From assembly GCA_037127315.1 (NCBI GenBank), contig JBBBDQ010001452.1, positions 873,501 to 937,500 of the forward strand: 64,000 nt of DNA, given 5' to 3'. A program made the position numbers and the translations under genes. Source of the DNA: Ascarosepion bandense (Eukaryota > Mollusca > Cephalopoda > Sepiida > Sepiidae). This document shows, piece after piece, positions 11,143 to 23,079 of the stretch (its first letter is position 1; every line of letters starts with the position of its first letter). The notes beneath the pieces were generated by a model. That model was not told where the DNA came from, did not search any database, and was given only the letters and a program-made list of their open reading frames with translations.

Positions 11143-11224
11143 CGAATATTTTACGCGAAAATACTGCGTGGGAATATGCGTATACCGTTTTCCTGTGCGG
11201 GCGCATAGAGCACATCGTGCTTGT

Positions 11225-11265
<41 letters not shown>

Positions 11266-11760
11266 AGTGTATGTACCAGTGTGTATCTATTAAGCGCATA
11301 AGCGCGCACGTGTGTGTACATATATTATGTGGGAGTATGTGTATTTTATATGTGCGTATGAATAGTGTGTGTGAGTAACTTCATGTAATGTTTGTATGTG
11401 TCTGTGTATAGTCTGTGTGAGAATGGTTTTTCATGTATCTGTTTATGTTATGTTTGTGTGCGTATATAGTGTTTGTGTGCGTATATAATGTGTGTGACAG
11501 AATTTGTATGTATCGGTATTTGTGCGAATAATGTGTGGCAGTAGGTTCATGTTATATTTGCGTATGTGAATGCTGTGTATTTTTATTTCTGTGGTTGTAT
11601 GTGGATTTAATGTATGAATGAAGTGGGAATATATGTATGAAAAGAATTTGTGCAAACTGGCGTATGGGAGTATTATGGCGTGTGTCTATGCCGCATAGTG
11701 TGTAGGAGTTTGTCTGCAATAAATGTGTATTCGTAATTTCGTGTTGGAAAATGTGCATAT
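10881..11760. repeat. Long TG-rich low-complexity region
   Basis: About 880 bp dominated by TG/GT with TATG and CGTA interruptions. Pure (TG)n runs lie at 11096-11140 and 11226-11263. Open frames here are artefacts of the dinucleotide bias. Confidence 0.85.
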
Positions 11761-12069
11761 GTTATTTTTATCACTTAGATGAATATGTCTATATCTGCAT
11801 AGTTTGAGTTTAGGTTTGGATTTTCTTTAACGGCATATCAACACCTCTGTGGGTTATTTAATGCCAAAAAGGTGGGGTTTTAAGGTATTTTTTTTAATGT
11901 TCGGTTATAGTGAGAAGGTTGATTTAGTCAGATTTTAATGAAAACTTTTTATTTTTAATTTTTTTTATTTTAGAAAACTGAAAATGTTTTCTAGTTTTGT
12001 ATTCAAAAATGTATTGTCGGTAATATGTTTCCTTCAAAAATGTATATTTTTCTATAAAAGTGTATTTTT

Positions 12070-12240
12070 ATGCTTTCATAGTGTTTTAACCCAAGTTCGG
12101 GGGTTAACTATTTGCTCATACTTGGGACCCTAACAGGTGCTACCACTCCGGGTCAGGGTGGAACAAACTCTCAATCAAAGTCCTTACTGCTGGATGCAGT
12201 TTACCGTCATGCCAAGGACCATATCTGCATAGTAAACGTC
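12070..12240. repeat. Second copy of the repeat at 10025-10200
   Basis: It shares TTCGGGGGTTAACTATTTG, the ACAGGTGCTACC block and a GCTGGATGCAGTTTA block with the first copy. The family is not recognised. Confidence 0.6.
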
Positions 12241-12503
12241 AGGATGTATGAATGTGTGTCTGAGCACTGTGCGTTTGAAGGTGTTCTTGGGGGGTGGCTG
12301 AAAAAGTCAGAGGTTGATTCTGAATGAATATTGTTAGAGTAGTGAAATGCATTAGCTTCAATTTTTCTTATTAATAATTAACTAACATCTGACTTCCAAG
12401 TACGATTCAAAAGAAATTAGTAACGAAATGGTTTTATCAATATCTGCAGAAAAAGAGTTTAACCCTCGCCGCCGAGATCATTCATGCTAACATAGTTGTT
12501 AAA

Positions 12504-12572
12504 ATAGGGGATGACAAATAGGGGATGACAAATAGGGGATGACAAATAGGGGATGACAAATAGGGGATGACA
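12504..12572. repeat. 14-bp minisatellite, about 5 copies
   Basis: The unit TAGGGGATGACAAA is repeated head to tail with no visible variation. Confidence 0.9.
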
Positions 12573-12594
12573 ACCCAGTTTTATTAAAAGTGGA

Positions 12595-13190
12595 AAAATG
12601 AGCACTTGAATTTGAAGACGGCAAATGCGACACAGAGATCCGAAGGTGAATTGACATGGCGAAGGAAGCATTCCAGAAGTTGAGTAAAGTATTAAGAAAC
12701 AGGACAATTTCGCTAGAAACTAGGAAGAGAGTACTGGATTGCTATGTGATGTCAGTTCTTCAATATGGCAGTAAATGCTGGACAATACCATCAAAGATGA
12801 AGGAAAAACTTGAAGCAACTGAAATGTGGTTCTACAGAAGGATGCTGCGAATATCATGGATCGAACATGTGAGCAATGATGAGGTCTTACAAATGATGGA
12901 AACAGAAAGAAAATTAATACTGAGCATCAGGAAGAGACAGCTGAAGTTCCTGGGACATGCAATGAGGAAGGAGGGCTTGGAGAACCTGATACTAACAGGC
13001 CAGATAGAGGGAAAAAGAGACAGGGGAAAGCAGCGGATGACATATTTGAAGGACCTAAATCAGGTGGATGTTGGAGCGAGGGTTGCATGGTGTAACAGGA
13101 GAAGGCATGCGCAGTGCCACCAGGGATAGGGAAACGTGGAAAGCCATGATCGCCTACGTCCTGAAGGGAGAGCGCACATAGAAGAAGAAG
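12595..13190 (+). pseudogene. RTE LINE 3' end with (GAA)n tail
   Basis: It encodes the post-RT C-terminal region of an RTE-clade LINE. Motifs [44 protein letters not shown] and [11 protein letters not shown] appear in this order over about 157 residues in one frame, then the frame is lost near 13065. The 3' end carries GAAGAAGAAG, as in the copy at 52313. RT motifs are absent, so it is 5' truncated, as is usual after target-primed reverse transcription. Confidence 0.9.
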
Positions 13191-13249
13191 AATTTAGGAT
13201 GAGGAAAAGAGAGTCTTGAAGATGACACAAGGTTTGGACGTTCCACAGC

Positions 13250-13500
13250 ATCAGACAGTGATGTGCCATTCGTGATAGATGCTTTAGCTGATTGGGTAGG
13301 AGATTTTCCCGCAGTTGATTGCCATTACTTTCAGCAGTAGACTGGTTGTCAGCCAAGGCTATAGAACCCAAACTGTTCTGCTGTTTAACTCATAGCTAGA
13401 GAGAGAGAGAGAGAAGAAACAGATTAATACCCTTCGTAAGGTAAGCAAGCGTAAGCGAATGCAACGAATTCAGCTGGAGCTTCTGCTCCGATGAACTTAG
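13250..13500 (-). mobile_element. Degenerate family S SINE
   Basis: Minus-strand copy, diverged, with GTGCCATTCGTGAT and AGACTGGTTGTCAGCCAAGG recognisable. It carries an internal (GA)n expansion at 13397-13416. It adjoins LINE sequence at about 13495. Confidence 0.65.
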
Positions 13501-13905
13501 CTCTCTGGTTCCCCCTATGTATGAATTTACTCGAGCCACAAGATTAGCAACTAGGTCCCATCCCTTTACGGTGAAACCAATAAAATATAAACGAATATTC
13601 TACTCCGGCAGCTTTTTTTTTCCGCCTGTGGAATTTCCTTCCGTTTACTTGCTTTCCTGACAGCTACAAGAATTTAAATGTAAAGTCAATAGTAATCTCC
13701 TATCTCACTAACTTCCATCCTCTCCCTCATACTCCTTTCCGCGTCCACTCTCCCCTCATCAGTATTTTCATCCCTCTCTTACCCACTTCCTTACAACCAC
13801 TATAACCTGTCACTCTTTATCATAACTTACCTCCTATGTAACCCCCTGCAAAACAGTGGCAGTAAAATGCCTTGTTTGGAGCAATATGATTATAAAAAAA
13901 AACTT
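13495..13905 (+). pseudogene. CR1/L2-like LINE 3' end
   Basis: It matches, with frameshifts, the coding end and 3' UTR of the LINE at 24190-25260 (TAGCAACTAGGTCCCATCCC, TTTCCTGACAGCTACAAGAA). It ends with the shared terminus TAACCCCCTGCAAAACAGTG and a short A run. Confidence 0.8.
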
Positions 13906-14036
13906 TCTATACATTTATATTCCAGAGAATGGAAATAAATCCAAAAGACATGCATGTGTAGCTAATCAGTATTTCATCGACTGATTGATTCGTTTTATAC
14001 GGTTTATCAACAAACGAGAAATTATTATGTAAATAT

Positions 14037-14093
14037 AAAGTGGGGGATCAGTTTTATATTACAACCAATATATAAATTGATCCCTCACTTTAT
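14037..14093. mobile_element. Ultra-short palindromic MITE (family M)
   Basis: AAAGTGGGGGATCAGTTT and AATTGATCCCTCACTTT form the inverted ends. Confidence 0.75.
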
Positions 14094-14109
14094 GGCCACA
14101 ATCATCATT

Positions 14110-14290
14110 TTCTTACTCACTCTCTGACACCCCCTATAATCTGTCACTCTTTATCATAACTTTCCTCCTATGTAACCGCCTGCAAAACAATGGCAGTAAA
14201 ATGCCTTGCTTGGGGCTAGACGATTATAAAATGCCTTGCTTGGGGCTAGACGATTATAAAATGCCTTGCTTGGGGCTACACGATTATAAA
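14110..14290 (+). repeat. LINE 3' terminus with a triplicated 30-bp end
   Basis: A CR1/L2-like tail (CTATAATCTGTCAC, TGTAACCGCCTGCAAAACA) ends in three head-to-tail copies of AAAATGCCTTGCTTGGGG followed by CTAGACGATTAT (30 bp each, about 14201-14290), then (AAT)n. Confidence 0.8.
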
Positions 14291-14342
14291 ATAATAATAA
14301 TAATAATAATGGAAAAAAATGTATACTATTATAACGTGGACA

Positions 14343-14400
14343 TTAAGTGGAATATCAATTTTATATTACAATCAATATATAAATTGATCTCTCACTTTAT
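14343..14400. mobile_element. Degenerate palindromic MITE (family M)
   Basis: AAGTGGAATATCAATTTTA and TAAATTGATCTCTCACTTT are the ends. Confidence 0.6.
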
Positions 14401-14404
14401 GGCC

Positions 14405-14520
14405 ACTTCCTAACACCCCTATAAACTGTCACTCTTTCTCATAACTTTCCTCCTATGTAACTCCCTGCAAAACAGTGGCAGTAAAATGCCTTGCTTGGGG
14501 CGATATGATTATAAAAAAAA
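14405..14520 (+). repeat. CR1/L2-like LINE 3' terminus
   Basis: A further copy of the shared tail ending CTTGCTTGGGGCGATATGAT and an A run. Sequence right of it (14530-14880) is unassigned except for a short SINE-like block (TCTCGTTCCGAGCCGATATC) near 14538. Confidence 0.75.
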
Positions 14521-14884
14521 AATTTAAACTCTCCGATTTCTCGTTCCGAGCCGATATCCACGGCATCGCAAAGCACATTTCTGACACCGGATCAAAAGCG
14601 AACAAGCCGATCACATCATGGGAAAATCTGACATTGCTTGAGGCAGATCCGACATATTTCCTTGAACGCTTGCTCAAGTGTCATTCACATAGTACGTACA
14701 CACAAATTTCGAATATTTTGAACCCCTCTCTCTTTGTACTTTTTAAGGCAACCCTCCCCCATACGTAGGTACATTTTGTGCTCGGCCCCCGCCATCTATT
14801 TTTAAAAAAATTGGAAAAGAAGGTTATATTTTGGCTATTTTGTTAAAAAGCCATTACTTTAAACTTAAACAATTCGCCATTCAC

Positions 14885-15240
14885 AGTATTTACATTATTC
14901 GGACTATTGTCCTCATCTTTGTTGCAATTTGTAGGACCTTTAATCATAGATCATTCTATTTGTCTATATTTCTGAGATGAGGTAGTATTTACAGTATTTA
15001 CATTATTCGGACTATTGTCCTCATCTTTGTTGCCATTTGTACGACGTTTAATAATAGATCATTCTATTTGTCAATATTTCTGAGATGAGGTAGTATTTAC
15101 AGTATTTACATTATTCGGACTATTGTCCTCATCTTTGTTGCAATTTGTAGGACCTTTAATCATAGATCATTCCATTTGTCTATATTTCTGAGATGAGGTA
15201 GTATTTGCAGTACTTACTATAGTCGGACTATTGTTCCTCA
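14885..15240. repeat. 108-bp tandem repeat, about 3.3 copies
   Basis: ATTCGGACTATTGTCCTCAT recurs at spacings of 108 bp (14897, 15005, 15113, and a diverged copy near 15221). An inverted single copy occupies about 15480-15600. Confidence 0.85.
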
Positions 15241-15254
15241 TCTTTGTTGCCATT

Positions 15255-15490
15255 TGTACGACGTTTTGGCTGTCGTACGCTACGGCCTTCTTCAGGTGCT
15301 AGGAATTTCGAACCGAACTCATTATTACAATTACTGGGGTATATCACCCTCTTTCCGTGCGTAAAGTCTCGATTCGATGTCATGAGTTATCTCCCTCCAA
15401 CCCTGCAAGTTACTTGTTCACTACTGCTGTAGCCTGGTATTGAACTTACAACTTGAAGCGTACAAGGGCTGAAACGTCGTGCAAATGGCA
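15255..15490. repeat. Inverted pair of hammerhead-like, Penelope-type end motifs
   Basis: Minus strand at 15261-15295 reads CTGAAGAAGGCC...CAGCC-AAAACGTCG, and plus strand at 15452-15478 reads TTGAAGCGTACAAGGGCTGAAACGT. Both resemble CTGANGA-hairpin-GAAAC with a one-base bulge and decayed residues. They face each other across about 155 bp and are flanked by the 108-bp units in opposite orientation. Confidence 0.45.
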
Positions 15491-15914
15491 ACAAAGATGC
15501 GGACAAGAGTCCGAATAATGTCATACTATCTCATCTCAGAAATATAGACAAATTTGTCATTTAGTTTGTTCCAAATCTCTTGTGATTTCGAATAATGTCC
15601 TGCTATTTTTTAGCGAATGATTGGCGTCAATGTTGGCTTTTAAAAAGTTTTCGTACTAAACGGGTTTATCGATTTCAAATAATCGTGAGGTCTACCCCAA
15701 TATATCGTCTACCCAGAGGTCTAACGTGCCCCTCCTCTCACATGTGGATCCAGCGATAGGAGCTCACACTCAGACAATTGAGCGATCGTGGTTGGATGCT
15801 AAAACGATAATTTATTTATTTTACGGTTTTCTACAACAGGAGGTCCTGGTTGTCCCCAAGAATTTTATGATTTACATTCTCGGAGAATTCGTCCATATCA
15901 TTATTATAAACATT

Positions 15915-16165
15915 AAGTCAGTCAATGAATTGCCATACGTGACTCACGCTTGGGCGATCAAGTCTCGAAAGAGACATGACTGACTGTGCAGGAAATTTTC
16001 CCGCAGTAGCTTGTAATTACTTTTTGCGGTAGACTAGTTACCAGCCAAGGCTATAGAACCCCGGCTATTTAAACCATACTGGAGAAGAAGAGATGGATTA
16101 ATACCTTTCCCAAGGGTATTTGTGTGTATGAATTTGACTGGAATTCAAATTTAGCTCGATTAAGC
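15915..16165 (-). mobile_element. Family S SINE, diverged
   Basis: Minus strand. It shows the tail TGACTGACTG, the hairpin with loop CTTTC, the body and a shortened head. The A box is lost. Confidence 0.75.
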
Positions 16166-16689
16166 GGTACAAAAAATAATTTCTCGAAATTTCATGAAAT
16201 TATATAAGTAGGGGAGAGAGTAACATGTAAAAATAGAATATTGTGTACCAATATTTTCTAAAAGAGACACGTTAAAATATATTCCTGTTTGAATATGACC
16301 CAAAAGCTTAATTAAAATCCGGCAATTAACTGATTTATGCCCAAATTTTTAAATCAATTTTTTCATCGCCCCACAAGGACGCCCAAATTTTCCATAGTAA
16401 TTCAATGTTCACTTATGACACGAAAAAAGATTAGACCAAACGCTTGTTTTTGGGCACATTATCCTTGTAGGTTACTTCATGTGGACTTGTATCAAATAAT
16501 GAAAAAATTATAGTATTTCATACATGTAAGGGTGGTTGGGATATTTTTTCGTAATTGATGTCAAGCTGCATGGGAATCATGACGTCAGAAAAAATTATTT
16601 AAATTAAATTTTCGAAGCTTCGGAAGAAGATAAACAATATCTTAACAATTGTAAAACGGACATTTTTAGTAGACCACCCGTCAATGACA
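16166..16689. other. AT-rich unassigned sequence
   Basis: No coding evidence and no repeat family was recognised. Confidence 0.5.
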
Positions 16690-19600
16690 CCCAACAGTCA
16701 CTTTGGGGGTAACAATTCTCAACGGCTACAAGACGGTCTTTTTCAAGACAACGTACATCAACACAAAGAACCCCGCCCCTTTTCAGGACAGCTATTTTCA
16801 ACGGCTACAAAATTGTCCCCATCAGTACAAATATATTCTTAAGGCAATAATCTTCAAGAGTCATAGTACTGTGCTTTTCGGGACAAAAGAAATCAACGGC
16901 TACAAATCTGATCTTTTGAGAACAACAATTCCCAACGCTACAAAAGACTCTTTTACAAGACAACAATTCCTAACAAATACATGAGATACTTTTTTAAGAT
17001 AACAATTACCAACAACTACAAAAAGGTCTTTTTCAGAGAAAAAATTCTTAACAGTTACAAAAGGTCTTTTAAAGGATAACAGTCTTCAACTAATACAAAA
17101 GTATCCTTTTCAGAACACCACACATGAAAGCCCACAAAACTGTCCTATTCAGGCCAGCAATTTCCAAGGTCTACAAGTTTATCCTTTTCAGAACAGCACC
17201 AACAAGCGGCTTCAAAACAGTACTTCTTCGGACACCGATTCTCAACGGCCAAAGATCAGTCCTTTTTAGGACAACGATTATCAACATCTGCAATCTGTCC
17301 TGTTTCAAACAGCACCAATGAGCAGCTTCAGAACTACTTTTTCGGACAACGATTCTCAACGGACAAATTTCAGTCCTTTTACAGACAACGATTCTCAACG
17401 GCCTACAAATCTCTCCTTTTTAGAACAGAACTAAGAAGCGGCTGCAAAACTAGACTTTTCAATAAACGATTCTCAACAGCTAAAAAGCTTTTCAGGACAA
17501 AGATTCTCAACGGATACAAGTTCTATTTAGAACAGCACTAAGAAATGGCTTCAAGACTGTAGTTTTTCGGACATCGATTCTTAACCAGCGGGTTCAAAAA
17601 TATAATTTTTCGCACAACAATTCTCAACGGCCAAAAATCTGTCATTTTCCACACAACTATTCTCAAAGTCTACAAGTCTGTCTTTTTCAGAACTGCACTA
17701 AAAATGGCTTCAGAACTGTACTTCTTTGGACATCGATTTACAACGGCCAAATATCACTCTTCTTCTGGAAATCGATTATCAACAGCTACAATTTTAAACA
17801 GCAGAATATGCGGATTCAAAACTACGACATCAGACAACGATTAACAGCCGCACAAAATATGTCCTTTTAAGGACAACGATTCTGAACGGCCAAATATCAG
17901 TCCTCTTCTGGAAAACGATTCTTGACGGCTACGATTCTATTCAGAACATCCCTAACAAGCGGCTTCAAATCTGTACTACTTCGGACAACGATCATCACCG
18001 TGCAAATATTAGTCCTTTTTAGGACAATGATTCTCACCAGCTACAAGTTGTTTTTTTTTCAGAACAACACTAAGAAGCAGCTTCACAACTGTATGTCTTT
18101 TTCAGGGCAACGATTCTCAAATCACAAAAATTAGTCCTTTTCAGAACAACGATTCTTAACGGCCAAAAGTCAGTCCTTTTCAGTATAAAGATTCTCTACA
18201 CGTCTTTCCTTTTCAGAATAGCACAAACAAGAGGCATCAAAACCGTACTTCTTTTTCGGACAACGATTCTCAAGGAAAATAATCAGTCCTTTTCAGAACA
18301 ACGATTTTCAATGCCTAAATGTCTGTCCTTTTTAAAACGGCACTAAGCAGCTGTTTCAGAACTTTCTTTATTCGTGCAGCGATGCTCAGCGGCCAAAATC
18401 AGTCCTTAAAAGACTTGTAGTCATTGAAAATCGTTGTCCTGAGAAGGGATACGATTCTCGACGGGTACAAATCTGTCCTTTTTAGAAGAGCACTAACAAT
18501 CAGCTTCAAAATTGTACTTCTTCGGACAACAATTCTCAACAGCCAAAAATCTGTCCTGATTACGACAACGATTCTTAACGTCTAAAAATCAGTCTTTTTA
18601 GGACAACAATTCTCAACAAAAAAAATCAATCTTTTCCTGGACAACGAATTTCAACAGTCAAAAATCAATCCCTTTCAGAACAACGATTCTCAAAGGTCAC
18701 ATGTATTTATTTTTCAGAACAGCTCTAAGAAGCGGTTTCAAAACTGTACTTCATCGGACGACGGTTCACAATGAAAGAAAAAAAAACACTCCTTTTCTGT
18801 ACAGCGATTCTCAATACATAAAATGGTTTTGTTTTCAAAACTGCACTAAGAAGTGGGTTGAAAACTTTCTTTCTTCGGGTAGCGATCCTCAACAGCCAAA
18901 ATCTGTCCCTTAAAGACTTGTAGTCATTTAGAATCGTTTTCTTTTTCAGAACAACGATTCTCAACGGGTATAAATCAGTGCTTTTCAGAACAGCGCTAAT
19001 AAACAGCTCTAAAACTGTACTTCATCGGACAACGATCCTCAATAGCCAAAAATCTGTCCTTTTCACGAAAACGATCCTCAACTGCTACAATTTTGTCCTT
19101 TTCAGAACATCACTAACAAGCTTTTTCAAAAAGGGACTTTGGACAACGATTTTCAACGGCCAAAAATCAGTCGTTTTCAGGCCAAAAATTATCATCGTCT
19201 ACGTAACCGTTCATTACTTCTTTAACTAATTTATTAATTCTTACCGGCTGCAAAACTTTTTGTTTCAAGACAACAATTCTCAAAATATGCGTCCATTTCA
19301 GTGGTACAATTCTAAGCGTCTGCCAAGCAGTCATTTTCAAGACTACAACTACCAGGCTGCTACAAAACAGTCCTTTTATGAAGAACAATCCCAACGTCTA
19401 CAAATCTGTACTTTTAAGGACAACAATTCTCATTTCAGAACAACATACTTCAACAACTGCTACAAAATTCCTTTTTAGGACAAAAGCCTTCAACAATCTT
19501 TTCAGACCAACGATTCACGGCCTCTTCGAAAGTGTCCGTTCTATGAAACCAATTTTGAACGGCTACAAAACTGTCCTTTTCAAGACAACACACTTCAATG

Positions 19601-19740
19601 ATTGTCCTGGACTATCCATTTGGTTACAAAATTATCAACGGCTACAAAACATTGCTTTAAGGACAGCAGTTCTCGAGATCTACAAAACAGTCCTTTTCTG
19701 GATAACAAGTCTTCAACCATTCTCATCAGCTACACAACAT
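16690..19740 (+). repeat. Degenerate 39-bp satellite, block 1
   Basis: Tandem units close to CAACGGCTACAAAACTGTCC followed by TTTTCAGGACAACAATTCT (39 bp; about 3 kb gives near 78 units). 39 is a multiple of three, so frames stay open and give 13-residue pseudo-repeats such as VLFRTTILNGYKT, which are not evidence for a protein. From about 17160 a trimeric order (CTACAAATCTG, CTTCAAAACTGTACTTC, CCAAAAATCAG) repeats at near 117 bp. Many units contain the hairpin TGTCC-TTTTCA-GGACA. Divergence is high, suggesting an old array. Confidence 0.9.
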
Positions 19741-19839
19741 TGCTTTTTCGGTATGTGACCTCCCACACCAGCGCCCCAAGTCTCAGGTATGCGTATATGT
19801 GTGTTGCGTGTATTAACTGGCTGTAAGTTACCCTGAGGC

Positions 19840-20910
19840 TGCAGCCGGTTGCCTTCCGTTCCGTCCCCGTGTGATCGAAGGTGTTAATGATCTGTTGAAT
19901 CCCTCAATCACCCTGCCACGTTGTGATTTCTGATCTCAAGGTGAACTGAGGACGCGGAAGACGGTCGTCTTGTGCTACATTCGGAAACAACTGCAACAAC
20001 AATGAAACAAATGAAGAGGCGGTGTGTGTGCGCACAATTCAGGAACAGCGGAAAACAGACTAGAACAAAAAATAAAGAGACAGCCGCAGAAGCCAGTCTA
20101 TGTGAACCATATTCGGAACTTTTTGTACATCAAAAGAGACGGAAAAAAAGAAGTAATAAAAATTTAAAAAAATATAATACAACTTTTTTGAAAGTTCACA
20201 ATTTACTGCTGCTACTGTGTCTAGTCGTCGTTAAAGGTAAAACAGTCACTGACTCTTTATGCTACCCCTTCCCTTTCTCTCTAGCCAGCGGCGGTGGATG
20301 TGTCTTTTAGCGTAGGAGATAGTTTCCCGTCTTAACTGTCTGAGCCGAGTATCTCTCTACCTTGTATCTTGAGCGTGTCTCTTCGTTTTTCAAATCTGTT
20401 TTGATTGTTTGTTTAAAAGTGCTTCTATTGGCTGGCAATCGGGGTGTTTTTCCCCCAAAAGTCTAATTTCGCGCTGATGTTTGTCCTCTGAAGCCTTGGT
20501 GACAAAGGTTGTTGATTTTGTACACTCACATGCCAGCGTTTATTGTAATTTCTCTCATCACGTTGGTGGTCCTTTTAGAAGTAGACCGATAATTCAATCT
20601 TGGTCGGTCTTTGTCGCTTTCCCGAAGAGAAAGGGAGAGAAAGAAAAACAAACAAGAAGGAAAGAGAAAGAGTTCTCTCCACTTGGCCAGGCAACTTACA
20701 CCTAGTTTGTCTTCGAGTGCTGTCATATAGATCAGTGTCATTTTGTGAGTGTCCTGTGTCTCGCCTCTCTTTCTCATTCTCTCTTTCTCCCTCTCTCAGT
20801 CTCCCAGCACCTGTTCTTCTCTTTTTCTCTTTCCTAATTCTTCCCAAGAAAAAGAAAAAAGATACACACACCGAGATATTCTTCAACCACTTATTCACGT
20901 GTTCAACTCC
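19840..20910. repeat. Left arm of a giant foldback (about 1.07 kb)
   Basis: It is inverted relative to 23080-24170. Matching blocks include CCACGTTGTGATTTCTGATC (both arms), TTTTTGAAAGTTCACAATTT against a near match in the right arm, GACCGATAATTC, and CGAGATATTCT near the inner end. Identity looks moderate with indels. Open frames in the arms (for example 19972-20310) are short, poorly conserved between arms and match nothing I recognise. Confidence 0.75.
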
Positions 20911-20974
20911 ATGATCCATCGATACTATTTTAACGTGGGTGTATAAGGGACACTTAAAATATTACAGGTTAACA

Positions 20975-21078
20975 ATTCACCATCCCTCTGACATTTCCTA
21001 TACCCAATCGCTCTATGTAGTCCCATGCGCTATAGTGGCAGTGGACTGCCTTGCTTGGAGTGATATGATTAAAAAAAA
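20975..21078 (+). repeat. CR1/L2-like LINE 3' terminus inside the foldback
   Basis: TGGCAGTGGACTGCCTTGC, then TGATATGATTAAAA, directly abuts the second satellite block. A degenerate MITE-like stretch (TTTTAACGTGGGTGTATAAG) lies just left. Confidence 0.7.
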
Positions 21079-21079
21079 T

Positions 21080-23040
21080 TCTCGACGGCTACAGATCTGT
21101 ACTTTTCAGGACAACAATTGCAATCAGCTACTTACGACAACAATTCCCAACGGCTGTGAAACTATAGATTTCAGGTCAACAATTCTCAACAGCTACAAAA
21201 CAGTCATTTTAAGACTAAAAACTATATGGTTTAGAACAACACGCTCCAACTTCTACAAAACAGGGCTTTTTAAGACAACAACATTCTAGGATTAAAAACT
21301 GAACTTATGAACAAATTTTAACTGCTACAAAACTGTCGTATTCAAGACATATCCAACAACAACATTTTTCTTTTTCAGACAACACCATTCCTCTTCTGCA
21401 ATACTACTTTTTTCTTTGTTACGACAACAGTCATAATCGATTAAAAAAATTTTCTTTTTAGAGTAAGTTTTCAACGACTAGCAAACAGTCCTATTTAAGA
21501 CAAATATTTTCAACGGTAACAAAACAGTCCTTGTCAGAAAAAAATGTCTTCAACGGCTATAAAATGTTCTATTTCAGGACAGCACCTTTTAACAACTACA
21601 AAAATTTTTTTTCGAGACAACACTCTTCAACACCCTTCAACAGCAACAAATCTGTCCTTTTCAGTGGAACGATTCTCAACAACTTCAATTCTGTCCGTTT
21701 AGGAGTAAGGATTCTAAACGACTACAAAACTCTTTTTTAGGACAATCATTGTCAATGGATACAAAACAGTTCTTTTATGGCAAAGGCAGTAATTTCCAAG
21801 AGCGAAAAAACTATCCATTTGAGGATATTAATTCTTAACGGCTACAAAACTGTCCGTTTCAGGGCAACAATTCTCAACTGCCACTTATCATTGCTTTCCA
21901 GGACAACAATTCCCAAGTCCTTTTCAGAACCAAAATTCTCAACAGCTGCAAAAATGTATTTTTCAGAAAAACATACTTCTACGGTAACAAAACAACTCTT
22001 TCCAGGAGTACAGTTATTCGAAAGCTACGAGGCTGTTCAGGACAACAATTCTCAGTGATTACACATCTATTCTTTTCAGACTATTAATTCTCAACATTTC
22101 AAGTTAATACGCATCAACAAAGGGAAACATCTCAAGATTAAAAAACTGATCTTTACAGAAAAAGAAGTCACAAAGATTACAAAACTGTCCTTCAGAACAA
22201 TGATTCTTAACATCTAAAACATGTCCTTATCTGAACAATTCTCTTCAACAGAAAAAAAACAGCTACAAAAAAGTCCTTTTCAGGTCGGCTATTGCCAAAA
22301 ACTATAAAACTGTACGTTTTTGGACAACAATTCTCAGTAGTTACAAATGAGACATTTTCATGACAATTCCAAACGGTTAGAAAACTGTTCTATTCAGGAT
22401 AACAATAAACAACAATTGCAAAACTGATTTTTCAAGACAGCACAGTTCAGGAAAATAAGTCTCAGCGGCTACAACACTGTCACTTTCAAGAATATTCAAC
22501 TAATGCAAAAATGTTCTTCTAAGGACAATACTATAAAACGGCTACAAAATCTTACTTTTCAGAAAAACGATTATCAACGGCTACAAAACTGTTTCCAGGA
22601 AACGATCCACAACGTTTGCCAAACTGTTTGTTATAGAAAAACGATACTCAACGGCTATAAAACTCTCCGTTTCAGGAAAAATGTTCTTCTAAGGACAATA
22701 CTATAAAACAACTACAAACTCTTGCTTTTCAGAAAAACGATTATCAAGGCTACAAAACAATCTGTTGCAGGAAACGATCCTCAACGGCCACAAATGATGC
22801 CGTTTCAGAAAGTCGATCATCAACGGCCACAAATGAGGCCGTTTCAGAAAACGATCCTCAACGGCCACAAATGATGCCGTTTCAGAAAAACGATCCTGAA
22901 CGGCCACAAATGAGGCCGTTTCAGAAAAACGATCCTCAACGGCCACAAATGATGCCGTTTCAGAAAAACGATCCTCACCGGCCACAAATGAGGCCGTTTC
23001 AGAAAAACGATCCTCAACGGCTACTGTAACACTGTAACTG
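21080..23040 (+). repeat. 39-bp satellite, block 2 (foldback core)
   Basis: About 50 units. The right end (22780-23020) is the most homogeneous: CGATCCTCAACGGCCACAAA then TGAGGCCGTTTCAGAAAAA, alternating with a TGATGCCGTT variant, giving a 78-bp dimer. The unit carries the inverted pair AACGGCC / GGCCGTT. Reading frames through this part are satellite artefacts. Confidence 0.9.
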
Positions 23041-23079
23041 TTCCTTATGCGCACACTTTAAACCGAGCTTCGACAGACC

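Noticed and set aside
10980..11378. A 132-residue Cys/Val-rich frame
   Set aside because: Translation of (TG)n dinucleotide repeat.
19972..20310. A 112-residue frame in the left foldback arm
   Set aside because: The inverse arm keeps only a part of it with different ends and indels, and no known domain was recognised.
22701..23054. A 117-residue minus-strand frame with a 13-residue repeat (AVEDRFSETASFV)
   Set aside because: It is the translation of a homogeneous 39-bp satellite; 39 is divisible by 3, so the frame stays open without selection.
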